In this document: positions 46,680 through 58,710 of the stretch, piece after piece | Layout: each line of letters starts with the position of its first letter | How positions within the stretch are numbered: the stretch's first letter is position 1 | Assembly (NCBI GenBank): GCA_963556695.1 | Contig: CAUWAG010000012.1 | Span: 4,340,001 to 4,404,000 of the forward strand | Length of the DNA stretch: 64,000 bases | Direction: 5' to 3' | DNA from: Anthostomella pinea | Taxonomy: Eukaryota; Ascomycota; Sordariomycetes; Xylariales; Xylariaceae | The notes under the pieces: generated by a model | Databases searched by the model: none | Told to the model about the DNA's origin: nothing | Seen by the model: only the letters and a program-made list of their open reading frames with translations | Translations under genes and position numbers: made by a program

Positions 46680-47209
46680 GCATGAGCGGGGCTTGTGTTT
46701 ATGACATGCTGAGATGTTGCATTTTGGGAGCTGGTTTTGGGAGGGCGTGGAAGCGATGGCGAAGCATGAGGCACAGCATGGTGAAGAATGAGGCATAGCA
46801 TGGAATAGTGACCTCGAGGTACCCTACTCTGCAAGATCGTGACCCTTTACATACTGGGGCTTCGGTTTTGAGTCTGGCAGGGAGGGTCTTCGAGGTGGTT
46901 CGGATACAAGGGCAATGTTCTGAGGTCATCGGCAGTGGCTTTCTGGGTTTGATTTTCGCGAGGTTTCAGATCTGGTTCAGGTCGTCCATGCATGGGAGTC
47001 CGGAGTTTATCATACCATCATAGGCACAAAGGTCACTTCGTGAAGCATATTTCAACCGGCATAAAGAGACGTATCGATTGGAAGATACCATGGATGGTTG
47101 TTAGGTTCCAGTGTTATTACAGAGTGCCCCGAGCGCCTTTTCCGAAGCATTACAACCACAACCCCGACTGCTATGCTTATACGTACAGTTGATGCTGATA
47201 ATTACTCGT
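46680..47209. other. convergent 3' region, nothing recognised
   Basis: About 530 bp between Med9 and the tubulin cofactor gene. No gene recognised. Confidence 0.45.
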
Positions 47210-48615
47210 TCACGCGCCCAGGACGCCGGCTTTTCGCAGTATGTCACCCGTACTGAGCCTCGGGTCTCCAGAGACGATGATCTTCCACGCATGTTCCGGA
47301 ATCTGCTTCCCTTCCGGCATCACACTCCAGTTCGGTGACGGCTCGCTCTTCAGCCACTTGAAGTCGTCGACTTGGTTCCATTGGTTCTTTTCCGTCGTCT
47401 TCGCGTTGGTCGCCTTACGCGGATTAGTAAGGATACCTGACAGCGAGATTTGGGCAGCACGACTTACATAGGGTTCAGGCAGTTGTGCGAAACGCATGCC
47501 GGAGCAGTCCTCGATGATGGGATGGCTAGAGCAGTGCAGATACACATCCACGTTCTTGCACTCGTGCATGCGAACCTGCCGCGCAGCCACTAGAACGATG
47601 CTGTCTTCAAGCCCGGTAATGTGTGCTGGTCCGGCAACATGCCCTGCGATGATCAAGCTCTTCTTTATGTCCTTCAACGCCAACCCAGCAAACGGGGCCC
47701 CACCACTGGTCGGTATCGTCATGTCTACGATACAGCGGGTCAGGTTGGTCAGACTACCCGAGGACGTCGCTCTCGAGGCCGTAGCAGGTAACATGATGTG
47801 CAGCCCCGTCTGGTCCAATATGGAGATGTTCTTCGCCGTCGAGAAACTGGGCTTGCGAATGCCCACGTGCTGGTTGGGGCGCGCCAGTTCCTCGTTGTAG
47901 TTCTTGGAGAACGAGGGCAGGGTCCCTATGGCATCGCGTGTCTCTGTTTCGGTGGCCGAGGCGCTCGATTGATCAGGCTTATTGCTATCGTCGTCTGGTA
48001 ATGAGAAGCGAACTCGCGCGTCCCGGACGGATGTGGGAGATGTTGTTGCCGATTGGGCGAAGCGAAGGCACGAGTCACGGACGGGTGTTGTGGGAGATGT
48101 CGTTGCCGATTTGGCAGCTCGGGGCTTGAACTGGAATCGTGACTTTGGCGCAAATTTGGCCGACATCTCGTTCAGCCTGTCCGTGAGAGCCTTGATTGCC
48201 TATATAGATGTCAGACGGGGTTACAGTGGTGAACATCAGATCAGGTTCGCATTTTTCAGTACCTGTGAGTATGCCCGCTGGTCGTGGGATGGGATGTAGT
48301 CCGAGGCGTCCATCACTTCTTTCGACAGCCGAGAGACGCTGCACAAGACTGTGTCTGTGCCATCTCGTCGCTCGCCGCCAACGGGCGACATAGTTGCCAG
48401 GTTGTCGATCTGGTCTTGTATAACTAGAGACTAACAGTCAGGACCACGTCTCTTCGGTCGAAGAGGTTGTTGCATTGGAGCTCACTTGTGACTTCGGCCT
48501 GGAAATGTCGGAAGAACCGCTCTTTGGGATCTGACATCCTGAGAGGTGTTAATCCTCCAGCAGAGCTAGGTGGGCTGGGCGTGAAAGGGATGAAGAGCTG
48601 GGTGGAGGTAGCCAT
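47210..48615 (-). CDS. tubulin-binding cofactor C (TBCC)
   Basis: Exons 48615-48486, 48423-48263 and 48199-47210. The first gives the N-terminal spectrin-like part (SDPKERFFRHFQAEVT), the second IQDQIDNLATMS and a Ser-rich helix, the third the C-CAP/TBCC beta-helix domain. That domain carries ILDQTGLHIMLP, IPTSGGAPFAGLALKDIKKS, LVAARQVRMHECKNVDVYLH and the end motif NQWNQVDDFKWLKSEPSPNW. Inside exon 3 lies a 54-bp GTAAGT...ACTAAT...AAG stretch (47467-47414) that is in frame and stop-free, so the protein is 426 residues unspliced or 408 if spliced. The spliced form fits the family better. TBCC activates GTP hydrolysis in the tubulin-cofactor complex during tubulin folding. Confidence 0.9.
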
Positions 48616-50091
48616 GTTGGAAGTAGGGGATGAGGGTGTATGTAAGTAGGTGAAGACTGGTTTATTCAGTATACAGTACCTTGTACGACTTGCTGTTTGT
48701 TTGAATGATGATTCAATTCAATACCTAGGGTAGAATTACAGCTAGCTATACGCGTCAGGAAGTTTGTATGGTAGGAGAGTAGGTAGACACAGAGTCAGAC
48801 TTTTGGTGGGAGGGGAAACACACGATTATATACAGCAGAGCCGGCTTCGCGACTTCCCGAGTCACGATGAAACAATGAACGGAAGCACGCAAGCTCGACT
48901 ATGACGCGTGATGGTCAGTCAGAAAGTCGGAAGGATTTGGAGATCGTCAAGGCATGTAATACACGCCCTAGTAGCGCCGGGATGCGTTTACTGCAAGGTG
49001 TCGTCGTTCGTGGACAGATGCGGAATTTTGACATGGTCAGATGTTGATGCGGAAGCATGGAGGCGACACGAAGTCGGTCTGAATGGCTGCGATGGTGCGG
49101 TGCTGCAGTGCTGTGGAGGGGCGAGGGACCTATCGATTGGCTGACAGCCCTCGATAGCCGGGCTGACGGTGGGGAAAACGGGGTTCACGTTTGCTGGGGG
49201 CAGGCCATTTGCCAATCAGCGGCAGTGCCGAGCGTCTAAAACCCCGCGGTTCTGCGGTGGGGGTGGTCACCTGGCGGCCACTGGCATGACTCGCTGCCCC
49301 AACCTGCAGCTGGACCCCATGCTGGACCCTTGGGCGGCCCTGACCGACGGACGCTACCCTGAAAAGGGGACCCCGAGCCGCGATACCCTGGCCGTGTGAC
49401 GTAGTTCTGGTGCCACCCCCAATGTGACCACAACGCCGTTGGCGATCACCAGGTCTGGATGCGAGATCACCGATCATACCATCTTCACGATGCCAGGACT
49501 GAAGTCTGCAGCCCAAGACGTCGCGACGCGCATGACCTGTAACATCATCGTGTTGCATACGCTGCAGCTATGCTTCACTTCCTCCATCCTCGCCAACCGT
49601 GGCGAAGACCCACCATTTCTCACCGAGCGAAGTCAGCGAAGTCATTAATGTTACGTGTGTGCCTGACGCCTGACTAGGTAGGTAACTTGCACCGTCTAGA
49701 GTCGAGACACATCGGACGGTTATGGGAATTCATCCTATGATGACCCCCTCAAGGATACTTCCTCCCGCTCACCCACCTGCACTCCTTTGACGAGACCGAG
49801 CTCCCTATGGTTGAGAAGCGCATCCTACATACGAATGGTGATGAGCCGACAGAAGTTTACTCGAAGGATTCTCTCAACTAGGCAAGCTACCCTGGATCGC
49901 CTGTAAGATGATATAATACAGCCACGTTGCGCCCCCTCTGTTCAAGCATCTGTTCAAGCATCGCACTCCTACTCAACACCACATCGGCCGCGCCGGCAGG
50001 AACGAGCTTTACTGCATATCGTCATCACAGAGCAAGGCCTCCGAGAGACTCTCCATTTGAATTTGCTAAGGTTGCTATGTATACTCACCTC
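48616..50091. other. intergenic, nothing recognised
   Basis: About 1.5 kb. A GC-rich stretch at 49000-49600 carries overlapping frames on both strands, none with family motifs. No repeat structure was recognised. Confidence 0.45.
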
Positions 50092-50697
50092 TCATAGCTC
50101 TCCCAATTGACCCATCTTCAGCCAACCCGCAGCTTCGAGCAACACACGTGTCAAGTTCCGATCCAACTGCCCGGCTATGTCATTCACCTCCCTGTTCCTG
50201 AACCGGCTTGTGAAGCCCTCGAGTTGGTCGTATTCGAAGGCCACTTCTCCACTGCTATCCACGCGCAACAGCACCCGGATAGGCACGTAGAGTGCGACCC
50301 TGATCTCGATCCAGTTCAATCTCGTTGCCGTCAGCGGATTTCCGATCTCGTATTGGACCGCCTTGCCGCTCTCTCCTACGACTTGGAGCAGCCGACCGAA
50401 GTCCCGCTGGGACGCGACGAAGTTGTTCAGGGGTGGCAGCGCCTCCAAGGCAGCGAGTGCTCCAGCGATATCTCCTGCCGCCAGAAGAGTGCTGTAAGTG
50501 GTGTTCAGCGGCGGGATGGACGCCTCAAGCGTCGCTCTGGTCTCTTCGAAGGTGCGATGCGACCGGATGATGGTATGCTTACTGCCGATGGGATGCTGGC
50601 TTGGCGGTGACCATTGTGGATCGCCCATCACCACCGTTCCGGTCGAGATAGCTGCGACTATCAACGTCAAGAGCCGACGAGCAAGAGTCATCTTCAC
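50092..50697 (-). CDS. secreted DUF302-like protein
   Basis: A single exon of 201 residues. The first 25 form a signal peptide (MTLARRLLTLIVAAISTGTVVMG). The mature chain has an N-terminal extended region with HTIIRSHRTFEETRATLE, then GRLLQVVGESGKAVQYEIGN and NPLTATRLNWIEIRVALYVP, a pattern seen in DUF302-like fungal proteins. Potential N-glycosylation sites include NTT and NLT. Function unknown. ATG at the third codon is an alternative start without effect on secretion. The frame is intact. Confidence 0.68.
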   Translation of the reverse strand: MKMTLARRLLTLIVAAISTGTVVMGDPQWSPPSQHPIGSKHTIIRSHRTFEETRATLEASIPPLNTTYSTLLAAGDIAGALAALEALPPLNNFVASQRDFGRLLQVVGESGKAVQYEIGNPLTATRLNWIEIRVALYVPIRVLLRVDSSGEVAFEYDQLEGFTSRFRNREVNDIAGQLDRNLTRVLLEAAGWLKMGQLGEL

Positions 50698-51899
50698 AAG
50701 CTGTTTGGCTAGCCTGAAGGACGGTAAATGGAGTGATATAACGGACTTTCTGTGCTGCGATGGACTGGTAGGTGAATTGGTTCGATGGTATCCTGTATAA
50801 GGGGTAGTGGAAGGTTGCTTACTGATAGAGGTGGAGGGACTGCGTGCGTACCTTACTTATATAGATACAGTCAGCTCAAAGTCTTAATGCATTGTGGCTG
50901 TCCTCTCCAGACCTCTTTGAGCTCTTGTGTTCCTTGTGTCAGGTGACAACCACGCATAAATTGGCGTACAAAAGAGCCGACGCCAAGAGTGTAGGTGGCA
51001 TTGTCCATTGTCATTCAGCGTACCTTCCGCTTGGCAAGTCCAACCCTAGAGCTGCCGCCCACATCGCCATCCGCCGTGCGTACCTCGCTTTGAGAGGCGA
51101 AGAGCCCCTTGGTCATACGGTGTACAGGCTCGGCAACGGCCTCAGTTCGCGCGTAAGGGTGGCTAGCCGGAGGTGCAGTAGCCCCCAGAAGTCCCCGTCC
51201 GCGTACATCGAGACGTTCTTCCTGATAGGATATAGACAGTGCAACGAGCAAGGTTGAATAGGTATTTACATCCTGAAAAGCCACGATTGCTGGTCTCGGA
51301 GTGGTTATTTCATTGCAAAGAAGCTACCCCTGAATATTCAAGGCCTTAGTCACCGGGTAAGCGGAGACGCTCTTGATGTACAGAATATAGGCCACGATCA
51401 ACAGTGTCACATCTTCTCCTTGAGGTCCATGATCGCGTCGATGGTTGGCGGGTTTCTGTTGATCCAAGAGCCATGGTCTCCCCAGAAAAGAATTGTGTCG
51501 ACCAAAACCAATCCGTCCATGATACCTGTCACTGCTTACGAAGACGCCTGGAAGACTGTTGGTGACGAGTTCGTAGGATGGCGCTCTATCTTCCCTTCCG
51601 TTGTTGGTACAAATCGAATATCAAAGGCGGTAGCCGTGACGGCCTGTACAGACCTTCCCACATGACAAGCGGATACTTCCCAATAGGGGAAGGATCTGAC
51701 CAGAGGATCCCCTTAAAGGGGCAACCTCCCACTGTACCTATCTCTCTCTCTCTCTTCCTTTCCTCTCTAGTCTTGATATTCTCATCAATAGAGTAATAGC
51801 TGCTTGCTGCTGGCCATGTCCCAGCTCCTCAGTACGCTCGCCGTGACAGTAGCTATGTCTGGCTTCAACCGTGTATGTTACATGGAGCCGTTTGATCTT
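50698..51899. other. intergenic; possible decayed gene near 51330-51720
   Basis: No gene is called. On the minus strand, 51720-51330 gives short runs such as IGKYPLVMWEGLYRPSR and WGDHGSWINRNPPTIDAIM in different frames, hinting at an old gene. No family is recognised. Confidence 0.35.
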
Positions 51900-52930
51900 C
51901 TCTAAAGGACCCGGAAGTTTGGTTTTCGCGGATAGCTAATTACATGATTAGCTTAAAGTTTTTTATAGAGAAGAATTTGGCTAGTCGTGATGTCGGTCCG
52001 GCACGACTTTAACCTGTATTTAAGACTTAATGTTCGCGGGATAGATTTTTTCTTTAATAAATTAATAACCGACTATTAGTGACCTTGTGCGCCTTGGGTT
52101 TTTTTCGGTTTAGTTGCTTCGCGTTGCTTTTTATCTGGTTTTAACTACGCCTTTTAAATTAGCTTTAAAGTTTTTTAATTACGTTTTTACGCTTTTATAA
52201 CTACGGTTTATCTCGATTTTAGCTTTTATAACTTTAGGTTGTTAAATAAAATTAAAAAAGTTAAAAATATTTACTTTGATAAAAACTAAAGCTATCGTTT
52301 TTTTTCTTCAACTTATCGTTATAATAATCGATATAAAAGTAGCTTTTTAATTAGCTTTATAATTAATATTAAATAACTTAAGTATACACGAACTTTTCGT
52401 AGATTTAACTTTAATAAAAGTCTTTATTTTATTTTCTTTATTTTTCGAAAGAAAAAAGTAGACTTTCAGAGACTTTTTAAAAGCCAGCGATTCATTTTCA
52501 AGCTATAATATATAACGTAATATACTATTTAACACGTTTTAATATTATTTTAAATCAAATATATAAAGGAAGATAAAGGAAGAAATAAAGTGCTTTAAGT
52601 AAGGTTTAACTTTATAAGCGAGGCTTTATGCGTATACCGTTTAATATATAACGTGTTAGCTTAAGCTTATAAACGTTATTTATAATTGAAGTTTTAATAA
52701 ATTAAGATATTTTATAGCGTTTTATTTTAATATATTCGACGTATAATATAAAGGCTTTACTTTTTGTTGTTTTTTAAAGTATTTAAGGTTTTTTTTGGTT
52801 GTTTTTTTGTCGAAGCGCTTAATAAAATAAAAACAAATCGCTAGGCGTAACGTAACGATAAGGGCATTATATAAACGAAAACGCCACGTTGTAAATGACA
52901 ACTGATTTATCTTATATTACTCTTAACTAC
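51900..52930. other. AT-rich, RIP-like block
   Basis: About 1 kb of AT-rich sequence with the same word bias as 21.4-26.4 kb and no coding frame. No terminal repeats are readable. It is probably the remnant of one mutated transposon. Confidence 0.7.
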
Positions 52931-53032
52931 CTATAAAACACCTTAATGTCGTCTTGTAAGCTACTTGGAATACACGGTAAGATTGCCAGTGCCACCCCTT
53001 CCTTAAGAACAGATATAAATGTAGTCGCGAAC

Positions 53033-53950
53033 CTAGCGTTCTCGATACCTTGGACGAGTAGTCATCATAATACGCCCTCCCCGTTTCCCCAGTGCCTTCT
53101 TCGGCTTACGTCCCTCTTTCAGGACAAATGGAGGCTTCGGAAGGATGGGTCCTTTTCGTTGACAAGATGGGCTTTCTTGATTATAGTCACCCCATATCCA
53201 TAAATGCCTTGGCTGGCCGCCCACATAATTCCGTTGTTCTTCTGTCATCAGTCCCGTGGGTATCCTAACCTCTTTATCTTCGCCGTTCACCACGATCGTT
53301 CTATCCTCGTAGTTTAAGTATAGATGGCCGTGCAACCAGCACAAGTTTTGAGTTGGGCCCATGCGGACGGTTACGTGTTCATCGTCATCGGCCCAATCGC
53401 GCATTTTACCATATTGTGTTCTCGTGATTCCCGCCGTAGTTCGATCATGAGCATCCATCCTGATTTTGTTAGTCGTTGTAGGTTTGGATAGTCGGGGTTC
53501 TATATATCACCCGGAGGAAAGAATGGGCTATTCTAGCCTCTTTCTTCAAAATCACCTCCAATTCATGAAGTTCATCCTTGTTAAATCCAGAAAGCCAGGT
53601 AATCTACCACGCATGAGCACAGGTCAAAAAAAGGCTAAGATTGATGATATCTCCATCTGGAAGGGGGTAAGGAACTCTGAATGGTATATGGCTGTCTGGT
53701 GCTCCTTACGCTGGGAGATGGTGCATACATAACTATATGAAATATTACTTACTTGTGGATCATCTTTAGTACCATTGCCTACAGTCCGGTAGGGATCAGC
53801 CATCCTCACCAACATGTCCGCACTATGCTTCGCGCCCCAGGGCAACGGCATAGCTGGCATCCAAGTAATATTTTCATGCTTCCACACGTGGTGCACGTGC
53901 TATGTGTATCCTTTGAGCTCCCTGCAACCTCCCACTGATTTCTGGTAACT
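53033..53950 (-). CDS. unrecognised multi-exon gene
   Basis: Minus-strand exonic segments line up. One, near 53896-53755, contains HENITWMPAMPLPWGAKHS and ADPYRTVGNGTKDDPQ. After a GTAAGT...CCCAG intron come RKEHQTAIYHSEFLTPFQ, then NKDELHELEVILKKEARIAH near 53560. The last segment, 53458-53033, carries NLCWLHGHLYLNYEDRT and ends in a basic tail (KEGRKPKKALGKRGGR). Splice sites between the second and last parts are uncertain (a CTAAC then AATCAG acceptor lies near 53460). No domain was recognised. It lies next to the AT-rich block. It may be a young or lineage-specific gene, or a transposon-related one. Confidence 0.42.
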
Positions 53951-54737
53951 TCGGCATCTCGAGTTCGGTGTGAGTACCTTCAACAAATAAGCGTTACTTC
54001 AGTGTAGTTGAGAGTACATTCAGCACCAGCATGTCTTCCACCACGTACCAGGCTATATGAGCTCGCCAATCTACAAAGGTTCACAACCGATAAAGACATG
54101 TTGCGCTCAACCTAATAAGCAAGGCCCTTTCTTGAATTCGGCATTGAGCTACTAAGAGAGCACAGGTCCATTTACGAAGTTCCAACTTGCTGACCGTTTT
54201 CAGCCATCATGTGAGATAAAGACATCAGTTGTTGTCGAGAACGCATCCGCCCAACCAGCGAAGTCCTGGATCCCTTTGTAAACCCTCCATTGCGGTGTGT
54301 GTATGAGTTCCCCTGAGTCTACCATATGCCTACTCGTGGTTAGCCTCTGGCTTTAACCTCGAACGTCCATCGTGGGTACTCTAGGCTACCCAATTCTCCA
54401 TCTTCCGTATGACCTGTACTGGTATGGACAAGGGAGCTGTGTTCGTTTCCGAACTGATTCTATTTATACTATGCTACGCAATTCCTTCTGCAATATGGGC
54501 TGGACAGTGTTTGTAATAAGCCAGTTTGGTGTAGGCACGTATGGAGATGCGCCACGCTGAAATTTCGAGCGTTTGAGATAGTCTCGTCTGTTTGCAGAAC
54601 AGTGGCTACAACCAAACAATTGAACAGGTTTACCACCCCCATGAGATGGTCGTATGTATAGATTTATGATTCTGAGTTCAATTTGATATAAGCGTCTTTA
54701 TATCTTGTCGAACTAACTAATTTTGATTCGAAGCTCT
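53951..54737. other. intergenic, nothing recognised
   Basis: About 790 bp. Short frames only. Confidence 0.45.
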
Positions 54738-56649
54738 TTATACACATTGCACGAAGACCAAGCCTCCTTCATGTGATATCTCCAGACTTTGTTGAAAAAG
54801 ATGGGGGCAAGAGAGCAGATCTCCAGGAGCTCCCATGATTCGGTTCGCAATCCAGGAAACCAAGGCTATTGCCAGTAGAACGCCTGAAACCCCAGCTATC
54901 CATCTTCTATCAATGCTGCGGAGTATGCTGGGGTTCTTTTGGGAGCTCCCTGCCCTTCTTAGCCAAGGATGACTCAGTATCGCATCTATAGACATCCTGT
55001 CCTTCGGGTCATACTTGAGAATGCCCCGAAGAAGTGTTGCTAGATATGACTTCCTGTTCCGGATACCAATACTTCACCACTGGGTCATATCCTCAATTTT
55101 CACTGGGAAGATACAGCTCTCGCTCTTTGCCCAAGTACGCTTCAAAAACATCCGTGTAGGACGTTTCGCAGATGCTATCACCCTTTGCACGTTGGAGAGT
55201 ACCACGGGAACAGGTTGCTGCTCTGAGTGACTTTTGGTCCTCGTCTTCCACAAGTACCGAAATGTGCCGCGGGCCTTCGAAGCCCTCTCTGTCCCGCACA
55301 GCTCGATAAGGGTTCGGTAACTCCCCCAGGAGAACCTCTATCTCGTAGACGACTCTTGATAAGCTTGAACCTTCAAAGCTAGCCCCAAACAGTTGTTTTC
55401 CACTTCGGATCTCATGAAATATACATGCCAGAGACCAGATGTCACTTTCGGGTCCCGGTTCTGCAAACAAAATCTCAGGAGCTGCGTATGACGTTGGGAT
55501 CCCATTTGTTTCAGGCGGATTCCGTGTCAAGAAAGATTCGCCGAAGTCGACAATGACGATGTCGTTGGTGAGCAGCTCCTTACACCACTTCCCTTTTGGG
55601 GGATGTATGCAGTAGTCGGGGGCAATGGGACGTGGATCTACTCCAGACTTTGTCTCGACGGGATATGCTTGCGGAACTCCCATCAGCTCGTGGAGCTGGT
55701 CTTCGTCGAGCTTATGAAGCGCGTCCTAGTCAATCTTCATCAGAATATTCGACGGCCTGAAGTCTCCATGACACAACCCCCTTTGCATGAAGGAAGCGTA
55801 GAGCCTTGGCGACTTGGCTGCAGATCTCACTCGCTGCAAGACCTGTCTCCTCCGATTGATTATCTTGCCCACGAGGCCAATCGTCCACCGTGTAGCCAAA
55901 GACTGGCATCACGAGACACAGATGGCGCCCATTCACGCTCTCAAGCCAAAATTGCTCCAGAGGGGCTGCGATGTAGTTCGCGTCGAGCTCTTCCGGAGTC
56001 GACTCTTGAGCTAGATGCTGCAGTATCTCGGCTTCTTTTCCACTGGAAGAGTGATCGGCTGCCATGACGTTGACTGCCCTCCATTTCGCTTCTTTCAGGT
56101 CTCTACATAACCAGACAGTCCCGAAGCCACCACTTCCCAGTTTGTGGTTGACTTCCCACCTGTCGTCTAGGATGTCCGCAATGTGTACTGGATAGAACCC
56201 GCCCTTGTTGTACCGGTCGATATCCTCGATTCCGAATTGGCTGACCAGGTAGTCGTATACGTACTCCTGTGTCTCCGACTCATCCGTACCTTGCTCACCG
56301 GTACCTTGGTCATCGGTAGCTGGCTCATCCACATCTTGCTCATTCGTACCTTGCTCACCCGAAACTAGTACTATATAAATGGATCGGTACTAGCGGCATT
56401 TCAAGTCCATGTATCATTTCACCCGTCAACACCTGAGTGAAAGGTCCTGCCGCCGTGCCCACTAAGGCAGTGTTGAAACAAAAGATACCTGACTCTTCTG
56501 TGTTCGATGCGCCTAAAGTACACTGGCTTATCCGAGCCTAACTCATATGTATCTGGCTCGTCCGTAACTGGCTCATTCGTACCTGACACCATCTCGGACT
56601 GCTCCGGCAGACTGCTGGCGCTCGCATCACCGCTGGTGGTTTCGGCCAT
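54738..56649 (-). pseudogene. SRPK-like protein kinase, pseudogene with C-terminal membrane segment
   Basis: The start (about 56649) is an acidic, repeat-like N-terminus (GTNE/TDEP units). Then come YNKGGFYPVHIADILD and the glycine loop LGSGGFGTVWLC. The usual VAIK-type lysine is replaced (WRAVNVM). After ALRFLHAKG an extra base in a G5 run (about 55777-55781) shifts the frame into HGDFRPSNILMKID, which is followed by TAG 55728 where a Trp codon is likely. IVDFGESF, YAAPEILF and SDIWSLACIFHEI are intact. A second frame change precedes LATLLRGILKYDPKDRMS and ILSHPW. The C-terminus has a hydrophobic helix (GVSGVLLAIALVSWIAN). The subdomain order is that of fungal SRPK-like kinases, which phosphorylate SR proteins. 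The lost lysine, frameshifts and stops indicate a dead gene. Confidence 0.82.
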
Positions 56650-57819
56650 GACTCTGTATAGAGACGACGCGGATATGTGGAGCGATGGATTTGAGTCCTA
56701 TATGCGTAAGGAAGTACTCGTGAACTGGAAGATGACTTGCTTCTGGCCAGTCAATCATCCAGTTGACGATAGCGGATGGTAGGGACTGGAGTCTTGGACG
56801 ACATAAACTACAAGAACATGGAGTGTGCAAGTACAGCTTCATGGCGGGTTTCTTGGAACGTGATATCATGCTCTCCTTTGTTCTGCGAGTGAGACAGAGG
56901 CGCAAGCGTCGAAAAGGGGGTATCTCAGGCTAGCGTGCTCATCTATCTACACTGTCCAACTTCACAGCAGCCTCAAGTTAGTCCTTGGGGATTGTCTTTA
57001 CTATCTAGACAATCCCATGCCTCAGTCCATAACAAGTGGGAGAGCCTGTCGGCACCGTTGTAAGGAGTTGACCGAGCTTCAAGCCTTGGAAGACACCACA
57101 ACATCTTGCACAAAGCTCAAGTGATAAATGTGATCTATGTACGGCCATTGATGACATCTTCCAATCCTGGTTCGCAATGTACTCAGGTCTCAGCACACAT
57201 GTACCTACGCGTGTTGCGACAGTATTGTTCCCAAGGGCCACGTTGGCGCCAACGCGATTGCGCAAGAATTGATGCGCGGCCAAGTATTTTGATTGCAAGC
57301 ATCCCAATCAAAGTTAAAAGGCAATGTGCAATGGACTGCTGTATCTCGACCTTAACTGGGCTTCGGACGTGATTCTCGATGATATCGCATCATAGCTAGG
57401 ATTGCTCGGGCCCCCCTGAACACGCATTGATCACGCCATATTAGTCAATACTGACGCAGTCCCTTACATCAACCCTTCCCCGGTATACATATAAGGCATT
57501 CCCACCACCCGATTGTCAATCGGTGCTGCTGGCTTATTGGGTCAACAACATTGCGAGTCATGGAACTATCCAGCATCATACTTCCCGCGCCGGTCATCGA
57601 GCCCTTCTTCCGCCCTTGGCCATGAACGGCTCTGTCCTTCGGAAGACGCCGAATGTTTCCACACGAGGACCAAACCGCCATGGGTTGAGAAGACCATGTA
57701 TCTCTTGGCATCTTGGCACGCCTGGAACGATTAGGAGTCCCCAGAGCTCGGATTTGTGGCGCACAAGTTGGTTGGGGTTTACATGATGCTTTAGGCCTTG
57801 CGGTCCTTGTACGCTGAGC
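56650..57819. other. gene-poor stretch
   Basis: No gene recognised. Around 57520 the plus strand reads YWVNNIASHGTIQHH, a coding-looking fragment that may belong to the decayed gene that follows. Confidence 0.35.
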
Positions 57820-58710
57820 GGCATGGTCGTAGGACTACATGGTGGCGTTTCCTCAACAAACAACATAACCCAGGCCAGTCGTCGAAGTACGAATCTCACA
57901 TGTTCACCGGTGGGAAGTCCGGTTGACTTGACGAAGGTCTGGAAGGATGCAATCTATGGGCCCATCCCGCCGTGCGAGAGGACATGTTCGGGCGGATTAC
58001 TGTCCAATCTGTTCGCCATGAGGAGCTTCCCGACTCAGGCAGGACCCGTGCTTGAAAGATGGTTGTGCTGATTATCTTGCAGGTCGTGTGTGGATCTCCC
58101 CCGAAATGCATTCCCTCCCCACACCGGTCTCTTTTTGGCGCTCACAAATTGTTCGTGGACTGGAGGGAATACGACCCATCGAGTCCGGCGATTTGCACGT
58201 CTCGTATGCTCCGGTTACGACGATGGAGGAGGCCTGCTTATCCAACGTCAGCAGCTCTGGCGATGGGGTTCTTCCAGATTTCGCAGGTGGCTTGGTGGTG
58301 GTGGTACCGAGAGGGTCGCAGGTGAGCGCCGGGTTACATTACACGATTCTTACCGGGTTGTGGGCGGACGATAGCACCCATCCGACTCGATGCGGGAACG
58401 ACTCGGCCGAATAATTGGCAGACGAAGGACACTGTGTTGCCTCTCGGAAGACAGTTCCGACGTATACGTACTGTTATCCTATTCCCAGAGATCCAACGAT
58501 GGCCATGGCCTCCAGCCTGTTACTCTGAGGTGTCGGGCGGCCGGACGGCGCAACAGTTGGCGAACACTGCTTTGCGATTCGAGGGGAAGGCACTGGGAAG
58601 CTATGCTATGTACCAATGTGATAGGCAAGTCGGCTTTACACGAAATGCACATCGAGAATTTGATGACGGTCAGATGTACCTTACAGATCCTCAAACTGTT
58701 GAACAATAGG
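57820..58710 (+). pseudogene. possible decayed gene of unknown family
   Basis: Three plus-strand frames with coding-like content follow each other: LTKVWKDAIYGPIPPCERTC (to about 58068); YLAGRVWISPEMHSLPTPVS and GGLVVVVPRGSQVSAG (58052-58414); GGRTAQQLANTALRFEGKAL and YAMYQCDRQVGF (to 58709). No splice sites join them cleanly. I do not recognise a family. Spurious frames are possible. Confidence 0.25.

Noticed and set aside
46328..46834. 168-codon minus-strand frame
   Set aside because: Antisense shadow of the Med9-like gene; no motif of its own.
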